Assembly: GCF_003987565.1 (NCBI RefSeq)
Contig: NZ_NGJY01000002.1
Coordinates: 248,001-312,000, forward strand
Length of the DNA: 64,000 nucleotides
Direction: 5' to 3'
DNA from: Vagococcus fessus
Lineage (GTDB): Bacteria; Bacillota; Bacilli; Lactobacillales; Vagococcaceae
The notes under the pieces were generated by a model. It had not been told where the DNA came from, did no database searches, and saw only the letters and a program-made list of their open reading frames with translations. Shown here one piece after another: positions 1-7,398 of the stretch; positions within the stretch are counted from its first letter, which is position 1, and each line of letters opens with the position of its first letter. The position numbers and the translations under genes are program-made.

Positions 1-417
1 AGCAAGTGACACAGAAGCTGTCCATAGTGGATAGTCTGGCATTGGAATTAAGACCTCATCGCCATTATCAAGTAGTCCTTGCATACTCATTGTGATTAAC
101 TCACTCACACCATTCCCTGTATAAATATCATTAATTCCCACATTAGGAAATCCTTTTAATTGGCAATACTGTTCAATTGCTTTACGGGCTGAAAAAATAC
201 CTCTTGAATCTGAATACCCTTCAGATTCTCTAACATTCATAATTAAATCTCTGACAATTTCATTGGGCGCATCGAAACCAAACGTGGCCGGGTTACCGGT
301 ATTTAATTTTAAAATATTAATACCTTCTTCAATCATTCTATCCGCTTCATCTAGAACCGGTCCTCTCACGTCATAACTTACATTATCTAGTTTGCTTGAT
401 TTTAAAAACTCTCTCAT
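1..417 (-). CDS. AlaT/AlaA-type PLP aminotransferase, N-terminal part
   Basis: Only the first 139 residues are in the window; the gene runs off the left edge. The start is ATG at 417, preceded by GGAG. The visible part has the N-terminal arm of fold-type I aminotransferases, LNTGNPA near residue 37, the YSDSRG-x3-ARKAI stretch typical of the alanine aminotransferase AlaA/AlaT branch, then TGNGVSELI and MPDYPLWTA. The expected role is a pyruvate/glutamate-linked amino transfer (alanine synthesis), cytosolic and PLP dependent. The PLP lysine lies outside the window, so activity cannot be judged. It lies downstream of, and is separated by a terminator from, the osmoprotectant transporter genes. 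Confidence 0.88.
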   Translation of the reverse strand, partial: MREFLKSSKLDNVSYDVRGPVLDEADRMIEEGINILKLNTGNPATFGFDAPNEIVRDLIMNVRESEGYSDSRGIFSARKAIEQYCQLKGFPNVGINDIYTGNGVSELITMSMQGLLDNGDEVLIPMPDYPLWTASVSLA

Positions 418-478
418 CTTGCGCTCCTACTTTCTTCTAGTCAGACCTACTCTAATCTATTTTTAATCTTTCATAATA

Positions 479-507
479 AAATTACACTTACTGAAAAAAA
501 ATTGCAA
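479..507 (-). promoter_or_regulatory. candidate promoter of the aminotransferase gene
   Basis: On the minus strand there is a TTGCAA -35 (502-507) and a TAATTT -10 (479-484) with a 17-bp spacer. The spacing is ideal, but the -10 is only a fair match and the stretch is AT-rich. Confidence 0.45.
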
Positions 508-530
508 CTGTTTTAAATAATTTTAATAAA

Positions 531-558
531 AAAAGAAACGACCTCAGTCGTCCCTTTT
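531..558 (-). terminator. rho-independent terminator after the opuC-type operon
   Basis: A 12-bp stem (531-542 with 547-558, two G-U pairs) has a 4-base loop and, read on the minus strand, is followed by a T-rich run. It overlaps the stop codon of the last transporter gene. Confidence 0.85.
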
Positions 559-1226
559 TATTTATTCCCCTTTAACTTACGTGTTGGGTCTAATTTACGT
601 TCTAATAAACCTAATAACCAATCCACCATAATCGCCATTAAAGCGGTCGGTAAAGCTCCTACTAAGATAAGCGCAGTTCCGTTAGTCGCATTTGTTCCCC
701 GTGTGATTATATCTCCTAAACCGCCTGCTCCGACGAATGACCCAATTGCTGTCACTCCAATAGCTACAACAAGAGCATTACGGATCCCTGCCATTATGAC
801 AGATAATGAAAGAGGCAGTTCTACTTGAAATAATAACTCAGCACGAGTCATTCCCATACCTTTACCTACATCTAAGATGGTTGGGTCAACTTGTGACATC
901 CCAGTGTAAGTGTTGGCGATAATAGGTAGTAATGAGTAAAGGAACACCGTTACAATAACTGTATTGACCCCTAATCCTAGTCCCAACATCAAGATAGATA
1001 ACATCGCAAGCGATGGAATCGTTTGAATAACATTAGCAGCACCTAAGACCCATTTGGCCATTTTCTTCTTACGTGAAATCATAATCCCTACTGGAATCCC
1101 TACAATCGCAGCAAATAGTACACCGTATACTGAAATTAAGAAATGACGGGTAAACTGACTTAACACATAGCTACCATTTTCTTGGAAATAATAAATGAAT
1201 TGTTGAAAGACTGACATATTTTCCAT
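558..1226 (-). CDS. opuCD: osmoprotectant ABC transporter, permease (OpuCD-like)
   Basis: This is a 222-residue inner-membrane permease of the OpuBD/OpuCD (ProW-like) family, with about five hydrophobic segments and the coupling-loop region GMGMTRAELLFQVELPLS (about residues 123-140) that contacts the ATPase. It is the last gene of a four-gene operon and starts 3 bases after the binding-protein stop, so it is probably translationally coupled. With OpuCB it should form the membrane pore importing glycine betaine, carnitine or choline-type solutes under osmotic stress. Substrate choice cannot be read from the sequence. Confidence 0.9.
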   Translation of the reverse strand: MENMSVFQQFIYYFQENGSYVLSQFTRHFLISVYGVLFAAIVGIPVGIMISRKKKMAKWVLGAANVIQTIPSLAMLSILMLGLGLGVNTVIVTVFLYSLLPIIANTYTGMSQVDPTILDVGKGMGMTRAELLFQVELPLSLSVIMAGIRNALVVAIGVTAIGSFVGAGGLGDIITRGTNATNGTALILVGALPTALMAIMVDWLLGLLERKLDPTRKLKGNK

Positions 1227-1229
1227 TGG

Positions 1230-2165
1230 CTAGTTTCCCCCTTTTTCTTCAAAATACTGATGTTCTTGTAAAAATCGCTCTGCTACAACTTCTGGTTCCA
1301 ATAAATTGTTATCAACTTCGTAGTTCAACTCTTGCATTGTTTTAGTATCTACTTTTCCAACTAACTTACTCAAAACCTCATCCAATTCTGGGTAACGTTC
1401 AAATAATCCTTCATCCGCTACAATTGACGCATCATAAGGTGGGAAAAACTGTAAGTCATCCTCTAAGACTACTAAATCATAACTGGCAATACGACCGTCT
1501 GTTGAATACCCAAGAACAACGTCCATCTTACCCGCATTAACCGCATCATAAACCAAGCCGATTTGCATAGGGAAAACTTTTCCAAAATCAAAACCATATG
1601 TTTGAGTAAATCCTTTATAGCCATCCCCTTTACGATCTAGCCACGACGTATCCACACCTGCCGTTAATTTGTCTGCGACGGCCTTCAAATCACTTATTGT
1701 TTTTAAATTATATTTTTCCGCTGTCTCTTTACTTACCATAAAGGCATAACTGTTAGCAAAACCATATGAGTCATACCATTTTTGGTTAAATTGTTTTTTA
1801 AATTCTGTTTGAACAATCCCTAAAGCTTTTGCTGGGTCTTTTTCTGGTTCTTCTTTCAAGACTCCTGCTAAATCTGTCCCAGTATATCTTGAAGCAGAAA
1901 TATCCACATCGTCATTAATCATCGCTTGATGCATGACTGTAGAGGTTCCCAAATTATTGACCACACTAACATTAATATCTGTATCATGTTCAATCATGGC
2001 TTTAACCATGCCGGCTAAAAGTTGAGACTCTGATGTCGACATGCTTCCTACAGATACTGTATTACTACTTTTATTACTTGGTAAACCTGGTAACGAACAA
2101 GCACTTAAAAGTAAAAGGGAACTCATGACTAAGGCCATCGCTTTTAATTTTTTTAATCCTCTCAT
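1230..2165 (-). CDS. opuCC: osmoprotectant-binding lipoprotein (OpuCC-like)
   Basis: This 311-residue extracytoplasmic binding protein has a lysine-containing n-region, a hydrophobic core and the lipobox LLSAC with Cys23 as the lipidation site, so it should be anchored on the outer face of the membrane. The rest matches the OpuAC/OsmX-type quaternary-amine-binding fold. It sits between the two permease genes, as in opuC operons. The start is ATG at 2165 with an AAGGGG ribosome site. It delivers the solute to OpuCB/OpuCD. Confidence 0.9.
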   Translation of the reverse strand: MRGLKKLKAMALVMSSLLLLSACSLPGLPSNKSSNTVSVGSMSTSESQLLAGMVKAMIEHDTDINVSVVNNLGTSTVMHQAMINDDVDISASRYTGTDLAGVLKEEPEKDPAKALGIVQTEFKKQFNQKWYDSYGFANSYAFMVSKETAEKYNLKTISDLKAVADKLTAGVDTSWLDRKGDGYKGFTQTYGFDFGKVFPMQIGLVYDAVNAGKMDVVLGYSTDGRIASYDLVVLEDDLQFFPPYDASIVADEGLFERYPELDEVLSKLVGKVDTKTMQELNYEVDNNLLEPEVVAERFLQEHQYFEEKGGN

Positions 2166-2166
2166 C

Positions 2167-2799
2167 CTATTCGCCCCTTTCTGTTACAGGCGTCAATTTG
2201 TCTTCCAATTTACTGAAAAGAAAATCAACTAATAATGCTAATAGTGTTACTGGAATTGTCCCACCGATAATTAATTCTGGTAAATAGTTGTTAAGGCCAC
2301 TAAAGATGAAGTCGCCTAAACCACCTCCACCGATATATGAGGCTAATGTCGCCCACGCAATAACATAAACAGCTGACAACTTAACACCTGACATGATCGT
2401 TGGCAACGCCGCTGGCAATTCAACCGATAAAATCGACTGCATGTTTGTCATCCCCATGCCTTTAGCCGCATCTTTTAAATCTGGATCTACATTATCCATT
2501 CCAATAAACGTATTTCTTAAGATTGGTAATAAACTGTAAATGAACAAGGCAATGACTGCTGGTAATTTACCTACGCCAAGTAGTGGCACCATTAAAGCTA
2601 AAAGGGCTAATGACGGAATAGTTTGCAGTAAACTTGCCAATCCAATCACAAATCCTGAAATTTTAGGGGTACGAGTTAAGGCAATGCCTAACGGTACTGC
2701 TACCACAATCCCTAAAATCAACGCTAGTGCTGATATAAAAAGATGTTCCCCTGTTTTGACGACCAATTCTTGGCCATGTTCTAATATGAAATTATTCAT
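2167..2799 (-). CDS. opuCB: osmoprotectant ABC transporter, permease (OpuCB-like)
   Basis: This 210-residue membrane permease is paralogous to the one at 558-1226. It has the same coupling segment ([20 protein letters not shown]) and several transmembrane helices. Its ATG shares bases with the stop codon of the ATPase gene (TAATG on the minus strand), which indicates translational coupling. It partners OpuCD in the membrane channel. Confidence 0.9.
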   Translation of the reverse strand: MNNFILEHGQELVVKTGEHLFISALALILGIVVAVPLGIALTRTPKISGFVIGLASLLQTIPSLALLALMVPLLGVGKLPAVIALFIYSLLPILRNTFIGMDNVDPDLKDAAKGMGMTNMQSILSVELPAALPTIMSGVKLSAVYVIAWATLASYIGGGGLGDFIFSGLNNYLPELIIGGTIPVTLLALLVDFLFSKLEDKLTPVTERGE

Positions 2800-3950
2800 T
2801 AGGCTTCCTCCTTCACAATCGGAGTTGGCTCTTCAATACCCCAAACTGCATCGTAGACGATATCAACAAGAGATGACCGTGTCACGATTCCAACCAAACG
2901 ATTGTCATCGTCAACTACTGGGACATATTTCAATCCACGTTTTAAAATGCGCTGCATTGTATCTCGAAGTAACGTATCCTTTCTAACAAAGAAGACTTCT
3001 TTATTTAAAATATCTCCCATACTTGTGGCAGTCTTACGGTTCTTGTTAATATCTTCTACATCAACAAATCCTTTTAAGACCCCACTACCATCTACTACTA
3101 ATAACGTATCAACACGTTTTTCTCTCATCAGACCGATACCCTCTGATATAGATTTTTCTGGTGTAATTGAAATCGCTGACTTAAGCATCACTTGCTCAAC
3201 TGTAGTTTCATCTTGACGTGCTTGCATCAAGCGTTCTTCGCCTAATAAGTTTTCCACAAACTCATTAGCCGGATTTTCTAAAATATTTTCCGGTGTATCA
3301 AATTGAACTACCTTACCTTCATCCATAATTAAAATGCGGTTCGCTAATTTAAGAGCTTCATCCATATCATGAGTAACGAAAACAAACGTTTTGCCCATCT
3401 TAACTTGTAACTCTTTAACTAAATCTTGTAATGACTCACGTGTAATTGGGTCAAGCGCTCCAAACGGTTCATCCATTAAAATCAAATCTTGGTCTGCTGC
3501 TAAGGCTCTGACAACCCCTATACGTTGTTGTTGCCCACCTGATAATTGATTAGGATAACGGTCTAGCATCTCTCGTGGTAGCTCCACTAAATCAATCAAT
3601 TTATCTGCAATGCGATTACGCTCTTCTTCTGGCCATTTAAGTAATTTAGGCACTAACACAATATTTTCTCTAATCGTCATATGAGGCATTAGCCCAATAT
3701 TTTGGATAACATAACCAATCTCACGTCTTAATTCAACCGCATCTTTGGTTTGAATATCCACACCATCTATTAAAATCTGACCAGATGACGGTTCAATCAT
3801 CCGATTAAGCATTCTCATTGTTGTTGTTTTACCACTTCCACTTGTTCCAATAAAGCAAACAAATTCACCTTTATTAAAAGACAGCGATACGTTATCAACC
3901 GCTACCTTACCTCCTTTAAACACTTTCGACACATTCTTATATTCGATCAT
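2799..3950 (-). CDS. opuCA: osmoprotectant ABC transporter, ATPase with CBS pair (OpuCA-like)
   Basis: This 383-residue ATPase is the first gene of the operon. Walker A is at about residues 35-42 (GTSGSGKT), the LSGGQ signature at 136-140 and Walker B LILMDEP at 156-162. The C-terminal third (about 245-370) carries two CBS domains, which in the OpuCA/OpuA family act as an ionic-strength or nucleotide (c-di-AMP) sensor. This domain order and the gene order CA-CB-CC-CD support an osmotically controlled quaternary-amine importer. Confidence 0.92.
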   Translation of the reverse strand: MIEYKNVSKVFKGGKVAVDNVSLSFNKGEFVCFIGTSGSGKTTTMRMLNRMIEPSSGQILIDGVDIQTKDAVELRREIGYVIQNIGLMPHMTIRENIVLVPKLLKWPEEERNRIADKLIDLVELPREMLDRYPNQLSGGQQQRIGVVRALAADQDLILMDEPFGALDPITRESLQDLVKELQVKMGKTFVFVTHDMDEALKLANRILIMDEGKVVQFDTPENILENPANEFVENLLGEERLMQARQDETTVEQVMLKSAISITPEKSISEGIGLMREKRVDTLLVVDGSGVLKGFVDVEDINKNRKTATSMGDILNKEVFFVRKDTLLRDTMQRILKRGLKYVPVVDDDNRLVGIVTRSSLVDIVYDAVWGIEEPTPIVKEEA

Positions 3951-3988
3951 ACAAACATCCCCTTCACAAAAAACTTGTCTATATAAAC

Positions 3989-4018
3989 ATTATAATGTTA
4001 AACGGGTGTATTTTACAA
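3989..4018 (-). promoter_or_regulatory. promoter of the opuC-type operon with overlapping palindrome
   Basis: On the minus strand a perfect TATAAT -10 (3989-3994) and a TTGTAA -35 (4013-4018) are 18 bp apart. The -10 lies inside a perfect 14-bp palindrome (3986-3999), which could be an operator. Confidence 0.65.
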
Positions 4019-4047
4019 ATTATATGCTCATTATTTTCTAATCAAAC

Positions 4048-4079
4048 AAAAAAGACACTTCCTAAAAAGTGTCTTTTTT
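4048..4079 (-). terminator. rho-independent terminator after the thioesterase gene
   Basis: A perfect 13-bp stem (4048-4060 with 4067-4079) has a 6-base loop and a T-run on the minus strand. It lies directly after the stop codon at 4084. Confidence 0.88.
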
Positions 4080-4083
4080 ATAG

Positions 4084-4815
4084 TTATTTCCAGTGAATAT
4101 TACAGGCAGAACATGAATTTCCGTCCAGTGTTACCAAATGATTCGAATTTAACTCATCGTTATTTATTAGAGTCGTCTCACAATTTATTTCGTCACCATA
4201 AGCCACTTCTTTATCAAACTTAATATTAACTGCTGTTGGTTCATGATTAATTAAAAAGTCATAGCCCAAACCATCAACCATCCAGTCTAAGTATCTAGCA
4301 TTATTAACATGGCGATTGCTGTCAATATCTGAAAAACGTACGCGATAGGGGCGTACAAGTCGATCATCCCCAGGGGCTTCAATTGGAGTGCCTCGTTTAA
4401 TTTTTTTGATTTTCTCACACTCATAAGGCGCTATAAGCTCTTCTGGAACACTTGTCATCTTGCGGGTCTCTAGGTCCATTAATACAAATGTTGAGCTCAC
4501 TGTTAGACACTCATTCCCATTCGCATCATGAATCCAAAAATCACGATAACAAAAATATTTATTATAACTTGTGGCTTGTGTCGTCACTTTAACCTTTTCA
4601 CTTACAAGTGGCAAACGATTAATCTTAATCTCGTGCTGTGTAATGACCCAACCTAGTCCTAATTGTGTCACATAATCTGTCCCACGATCTAAAGCATCAC
4701 TTTGAGATTCCGATGTCTTTATTACAACATTTAGTAACATTGGTAAGGTCAATCGTCCTAACACATCACATTCATAAAACTTAATCTCATGTTCTTCTGT
4801 AAATTTATTTGCCAT
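4084..4815 (-). CDS. acyl-ACP thioesterase
   Basis: This 243-residue protein of the acyl-ACP thioesterase family (PF01643) is a tandem hot-dog fold enzyme that hydrolyses acyl-ACP to free fatty acid. The N-terminal half has EIKFYECDVLGRLT, and the second half has the conserved RFSDIDSNRHVNNARYLDW region (about 160-178) holding the Asn/His active-site motif. I place the start at ATG 4815, not the in-frame TTG just before it, because an AGGGTGG site fits the ATG. It is divergent from a metal-responsive regulator, and its own promoter is visible. A shift in membrane lipid composition is the inferred role. Confidence 0.88.
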   Translation of the reverse strand: MANKFTEEHEIKFYECDVLGRLTLPMLLNVVIKTSESQSDALDRGTDYVTQLGLGWVITQHEIKINRLPLVSEKVKVTTQATSYNKYFCYRDFWIHDANGNECLTVSSTFVLMDLETRKMTSVPEELIAPYECEKIKKIKRGTPIEAPGDDRLVRPYRVRFSDIDSNRHVNNARYLDWMVDGLGYDFLINHEPTAVNIKFDKEVAYGDEINCETTLINNDELNSNHLVTLDGNSCSACNIHWK

Positions 4816-4845
4816 CAAACCACCCTAATCTTTTGTTTATTTACT

Positions 4846-4874
4846 ATTTTAGAACAAACAGTTGCTAGTGACAA
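4846..4874 (-). promoter_or_regulatory. promoter of the thioesterase gene
   Basis: A minus-strand TTGTCA -35 (4869-4874), 17-bp spacer and TAAAAT -10 (4846-4851) lie just upstream of the gene. This is a good match to a housekeeping sigma promoter. Confidence 0.7.
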
Positions 4875-4937
4875 GCTATACTACTTGTAATAAAAAAAAT
4901 TAATTCGTTTTCATCCCGTTATTTCTTGTCATTTACA

Positions 4938-4967
4938 TTGCGATAGCTGGCGTATTTCTGATAGAAT
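4938..4967 (+). promoter_or_regulatory. promoter of the DtxR-family regulator
   Basis: A TTGCGA -35 (4938-4943), 18-bp spacer and TAGAAT -10 (4962-4967) are present. The implied transcript start near 4974 excludes the upstream GTG codon at 4973 as a start and supports ATG 4994. Confidence 0.65.
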
Positions 4968-4993
4968 AGAGAGTGAAAGCGAGGCCGAATATA

Positions 4994-5644
4994 ATGACTC
5001 CAAATAAAGAAGATTACCTAAAACTAATTTTTGAATTAGGCGGCTATGAAAAAAAGATTAATAATAAATCAATCGTTGCTGGACTTAATGTTTCTGCGGC
5101 TTCCGTCAGTGAAATGATTTCAAAATTAGAAAAAAATGGCTTTGTAAAACATTCCCCTTATCAAGGTGTCCAATTAACAGATGAAGGCTTAAAACATGCT
5201 AGCTCACTTGTTAGAAAACACCGTTTATGGGAAGTTTTTTTAGTTGAACACCTAGGCTATTCATGGAATGAAGTTCACGTTGAAGCAGAAGTTTTAGAGC
5301 ATGTTACCTCATCAGAACTTGCCACTCGATTAGAAACATTCTTAGACCATCCTACCGTATGCCCTCATGGCGGCATCATACCAGGAGAAAACCAAGTTAT
5401 CCAAGAACTGAAATTAAAATCACTTAATGATTTTGAGGTTAATACTCAAGTCAAGATTGAGCGCGTTATCGATGAAACTGAATTACTTGACTACTTAGCA
5501 AGTGCTGGTCTTAACATTCATGATATTGTAACAATTAAAACAATCGGTGCCTATGAAGGTCCTTTGACTCTAATAACACAAGATGACAAAAAAATACACA
5601 TTAGCTATAAGGCAGCAAACAACATCTTTGTTAGCCCTTGCTAA
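4994..5644 (+). CDS. DtxR/MntR-family metal-dependent transcriptional regulator (SloR/ScaR type)
   Basis: This 216-residue cytosolic repressor resembles the streptococcal and enterococcal SloR/ScaR/EfaR group, which sense Mn(II) or Fe(II). An N-terminal winged helix (about 1-65, beginning MTPNKEDYLK) is followed by a dimerisation and metal domain with candidate ligands Asp7, His76, Glu99, Glu102, His103 and the CPHGG motif (Cys123, His125). A C-terminal FeoA/SH3-like domain spans about 150-216. The ATG at 4994 has AAGCGAGG upstream. Members usually repress Mn transporters, but no such transporter is next to it, so its targets lie elsewhere or include the divergent thioesterase gene (inference). 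Confidence 0.88.
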   Translation: MTPNKEDYLKLIFELGGYEKKINNKSIVAGLNVSAASVSEMISKLEKNGFVKHSPYQGVQLTDEGLKHASSLVRKHRLWEVFLVEHLGYSWNEVHVEAEVLEHVTSSELATRLETFLDHPTVCPHGGIIPGENQVIQELKLKSLNDFEVNTQVKIERVIDETELLDYLASAGLNIHDIVTIKTIGAYEGPLTLITQDDKKIHISYKAANNIFVSPC

Positions 5645-5670
5645 ATATAGGTAGAAAACACCTAAATATC

Positions 5671-5706
5671 AACCTTTCTCGCAATTTGAGAAAGGTTATT
5701 TTTTTT
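5671..5706 (+). terminator. terminator after the metal regulator gene
   Basis: A perfect 10-bp stem (5671-5680 with 5688-5697) has a 7-base loop and is followed by an A and a run of T. Confidence 0.9.
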
Positions 5707-5728
5707 ATGAAAAATCGGTTCCTTTACC

Positions 5729-5757
5729 TTGCGTTCAGAAACTGAAAACGCTAGAAT
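5729..5757 (+). promoter_or_regulatory. promoter of zwf
   Basis: A TTGCGT -35 (5729-5734), 17-bp spacer and TAGAAT -10 (5752-5757) lie about 75 bp before the start codon. Confidence 0.6.
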
Positions 5758-5830
5758 GAAGTTATTGTGGATAGTTAAAACTCACTCAGTTTACTATTCG
5801 AAAAATTTTATTTTCAGTTAGGAGTTAGGT

Positions 5831-7351
5831 ATGTCGAACGAACAAATTGCCTTATTCACCATTTTTGGAGGCACAGGAGATTTAGCACAACGTAAATTAT
5901 ACCCATCACTTTTTAGACTTTACCGTAAAGGGTATCTAAAAGAACACTTTGCAGTAATAGGAACTGCCCGTCGTGAATGGACTGACGAGTATTACCGTAA
6001 CATCGTCTCTCAAAGTATTGCATCATTTAATCCGACAGAAGACGAGCTTGTTCAATTCACTAGCCACTTCTACTATCAATCACACAACGTGACAGATACA
6101 GAACACTATACAAACTTAAAAAAATTAGCTGACGAACTGGATACACGTTACGACTTAAAACAAAATCGTATTTTCTATCTAGCTATGGCACCAAACTTCT
6201 TTGGTACTATTACAAGTCATTTAAAATCAGAAAATATTGTAACTGAAAATGGCTTCAATCATTTAATTATTGAAAAACCATTTGGGACTGATTTTGAATC
6301 TGCTAATCAATTAAATAACGAAATTCGAGAAGCATTTGAAGAAGAACAAATCTTCCGTATTGACCATTACTTAGGTAAAGAGATGATTCAAAATATCTCT
6401 GCAATCCGTTTTGGTAATAATATTTTTGAATCACTTTGGAACAATAAATACATCGACAATATTCAAATTACCTTAGCCGAGTCACTAGGTGTCGAAGAAC
6501 GTGGCGGCTATTACGATACAAGCGGTGCTTTAAAAGATATGATTCAAAATCATACCATGCAAGTCGTTTCACTTTTAGCAATGGAACCCCCTGCTGTATT
6601 CACAGAAAAAAATATTCGTGAAGAAAAAGTCAAAGCACTAAATTCTATCCGTATTTATTCAAAAGACGAAGTAAAAGAAAACTTTGTTCGCGGCCAATAC
6701 GGTGCCGGGACATTAGATGGTCAATCATTTATCCCTTACCGCGATGAAATCAACGTTAATCCAGAATCTGAAACTGAAACATTTGTTGCAGGTAAATTAA
6801 TGGTTGATAACTTTAGATGGCGCGGTGTGCCTTTCTACGTTCGTTCAGGAAAACAGTTAACAGAAAAAGGAACACGTATTAATGTTGTATTCAAACCAAC
6901 ACCCATTAATGTCTTCCGTTCTGAAAATGAAACAGCCTGTGAAGCAGAAACAATGCCTCCTAACGTTTTAACTATTTATATCCAACCTACTGAAGGCTTC
7001 TCATTAACAATGAACGGCAAAGAAATTGGTGATGGGTTTAACATCGACCCAATCAAATTAGACTACCGTCATTCAGCTGAAGCATTAGACAATAGTCCTG
7101 AGGCTTACGAAAAGCTTATCTTAGACTGTCTTAAAGGTGATGGGACTAACTTCTCACATTGGGACGAAGTCGCTCAATCATGGCGTATTGTGGACGTTAT
7201 TCGCCAAACATGGGATAACGAAACACCAGACTTCCCTAACTACGCTAGTGGAACAATGGGACCCCAATCCGCTTTTGATTTACTTGAAAAAGACGGTTTC
7301 AACTGGGTCTGGACACCTGATGACTGGTACCGAAAACAAGGTAAATTATAA
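5831..7351 (+). CDS. zwf: glucose-6-phosphate 1-dehydrogenase
   Basis: This 506-residue cytosolic enzyme carries out the first oxidative step of the pentose phosphate pathway, converting glucose-6-phosphate and NADP+ to 6-phosphogluconolactone. It shows the nucleotide-binding FGGTGDLAQRKL at residues 12-23, EKPFG near 148-152 and the active-site RIDHYLGKE at 176-184. Length is normal for the family. A TTAGGAG ribosome site precedes the ATG. It is a single-gene unit with its own promoter and terminator. Confidence 0.97.
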   Translation: MSNEQIALFTIFGGTGDLAQRKLYPSLFRLYRKGYLKEHFAVIGTARREWTDEYYRNIVSQSIASFNPTEDELVQFTSHFYYQSHNVTDTEHYTNLKKLADELDTRYDLKQNRIFYLAMAPNFFGTITSHLKSENIVTENGFNHLIIEKPFGTDFESANQLNNEIREAFEEEQIFRIDHYLGKEMIQNISAIRFGNNIFESLWNNKYIDNIQITLAESLGVEERGGYYDTSGALKDMIQNHTMQVVSLLAMEPPAVFTEKNIREEKVKALNSIRIYSKDEVKENFVRGQYGAGTLDGQSFIPYRDEINVNPESETETFVAGKLMVDNFRWRGVPFYVRSGKQLTEKGTRINVVFKPTPINVFRSENETACEAETMPPNVLTIYIQPTEGFSLTMNGKEIGDGFNIDPIKLDYRHSAEALDNSPEAYEKLILDCLKGDGTNFSHWDEVAQSWRIVDVIRQTWDNETPDFPNYASGTMGPQSAFDLLEKDGFNWVWTPDDWYRKQGKL

Positions 7352-7354
7352 AAT

Positions 7355-7388
7355 AAAAAAACTTGGAAGAAATTCTTCCAAGTTTTTT
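7355..7388. terminator. bidirectional terminator between zwf and ileS
   Basis: A long perfect inverted repeat (7356-7371 with 7373-7388) has A-runs on one side and T-runs on the other. It lies between two converging genes and can serve both strands. Confidence 0.88.
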
Positions 7389-7398
7389 ATTTTATCTT

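Noticed and set aside
2540-2986. 148-codon open frame on the plus strand opposite the opuC genes
   Set aside because: It lies antisense to two well-supported transporter genes, has no ribosome site and resembles no known protein; it is a shadow of their codon use.
5743-5756. cre-like sequence (TGAAAACGCTAGAA) in the zwf promoter
   Set aside because: It matches most fixed positions of a CcpA site but lacks the final C of the consensus and is not clearly palindromic, so it is not called.
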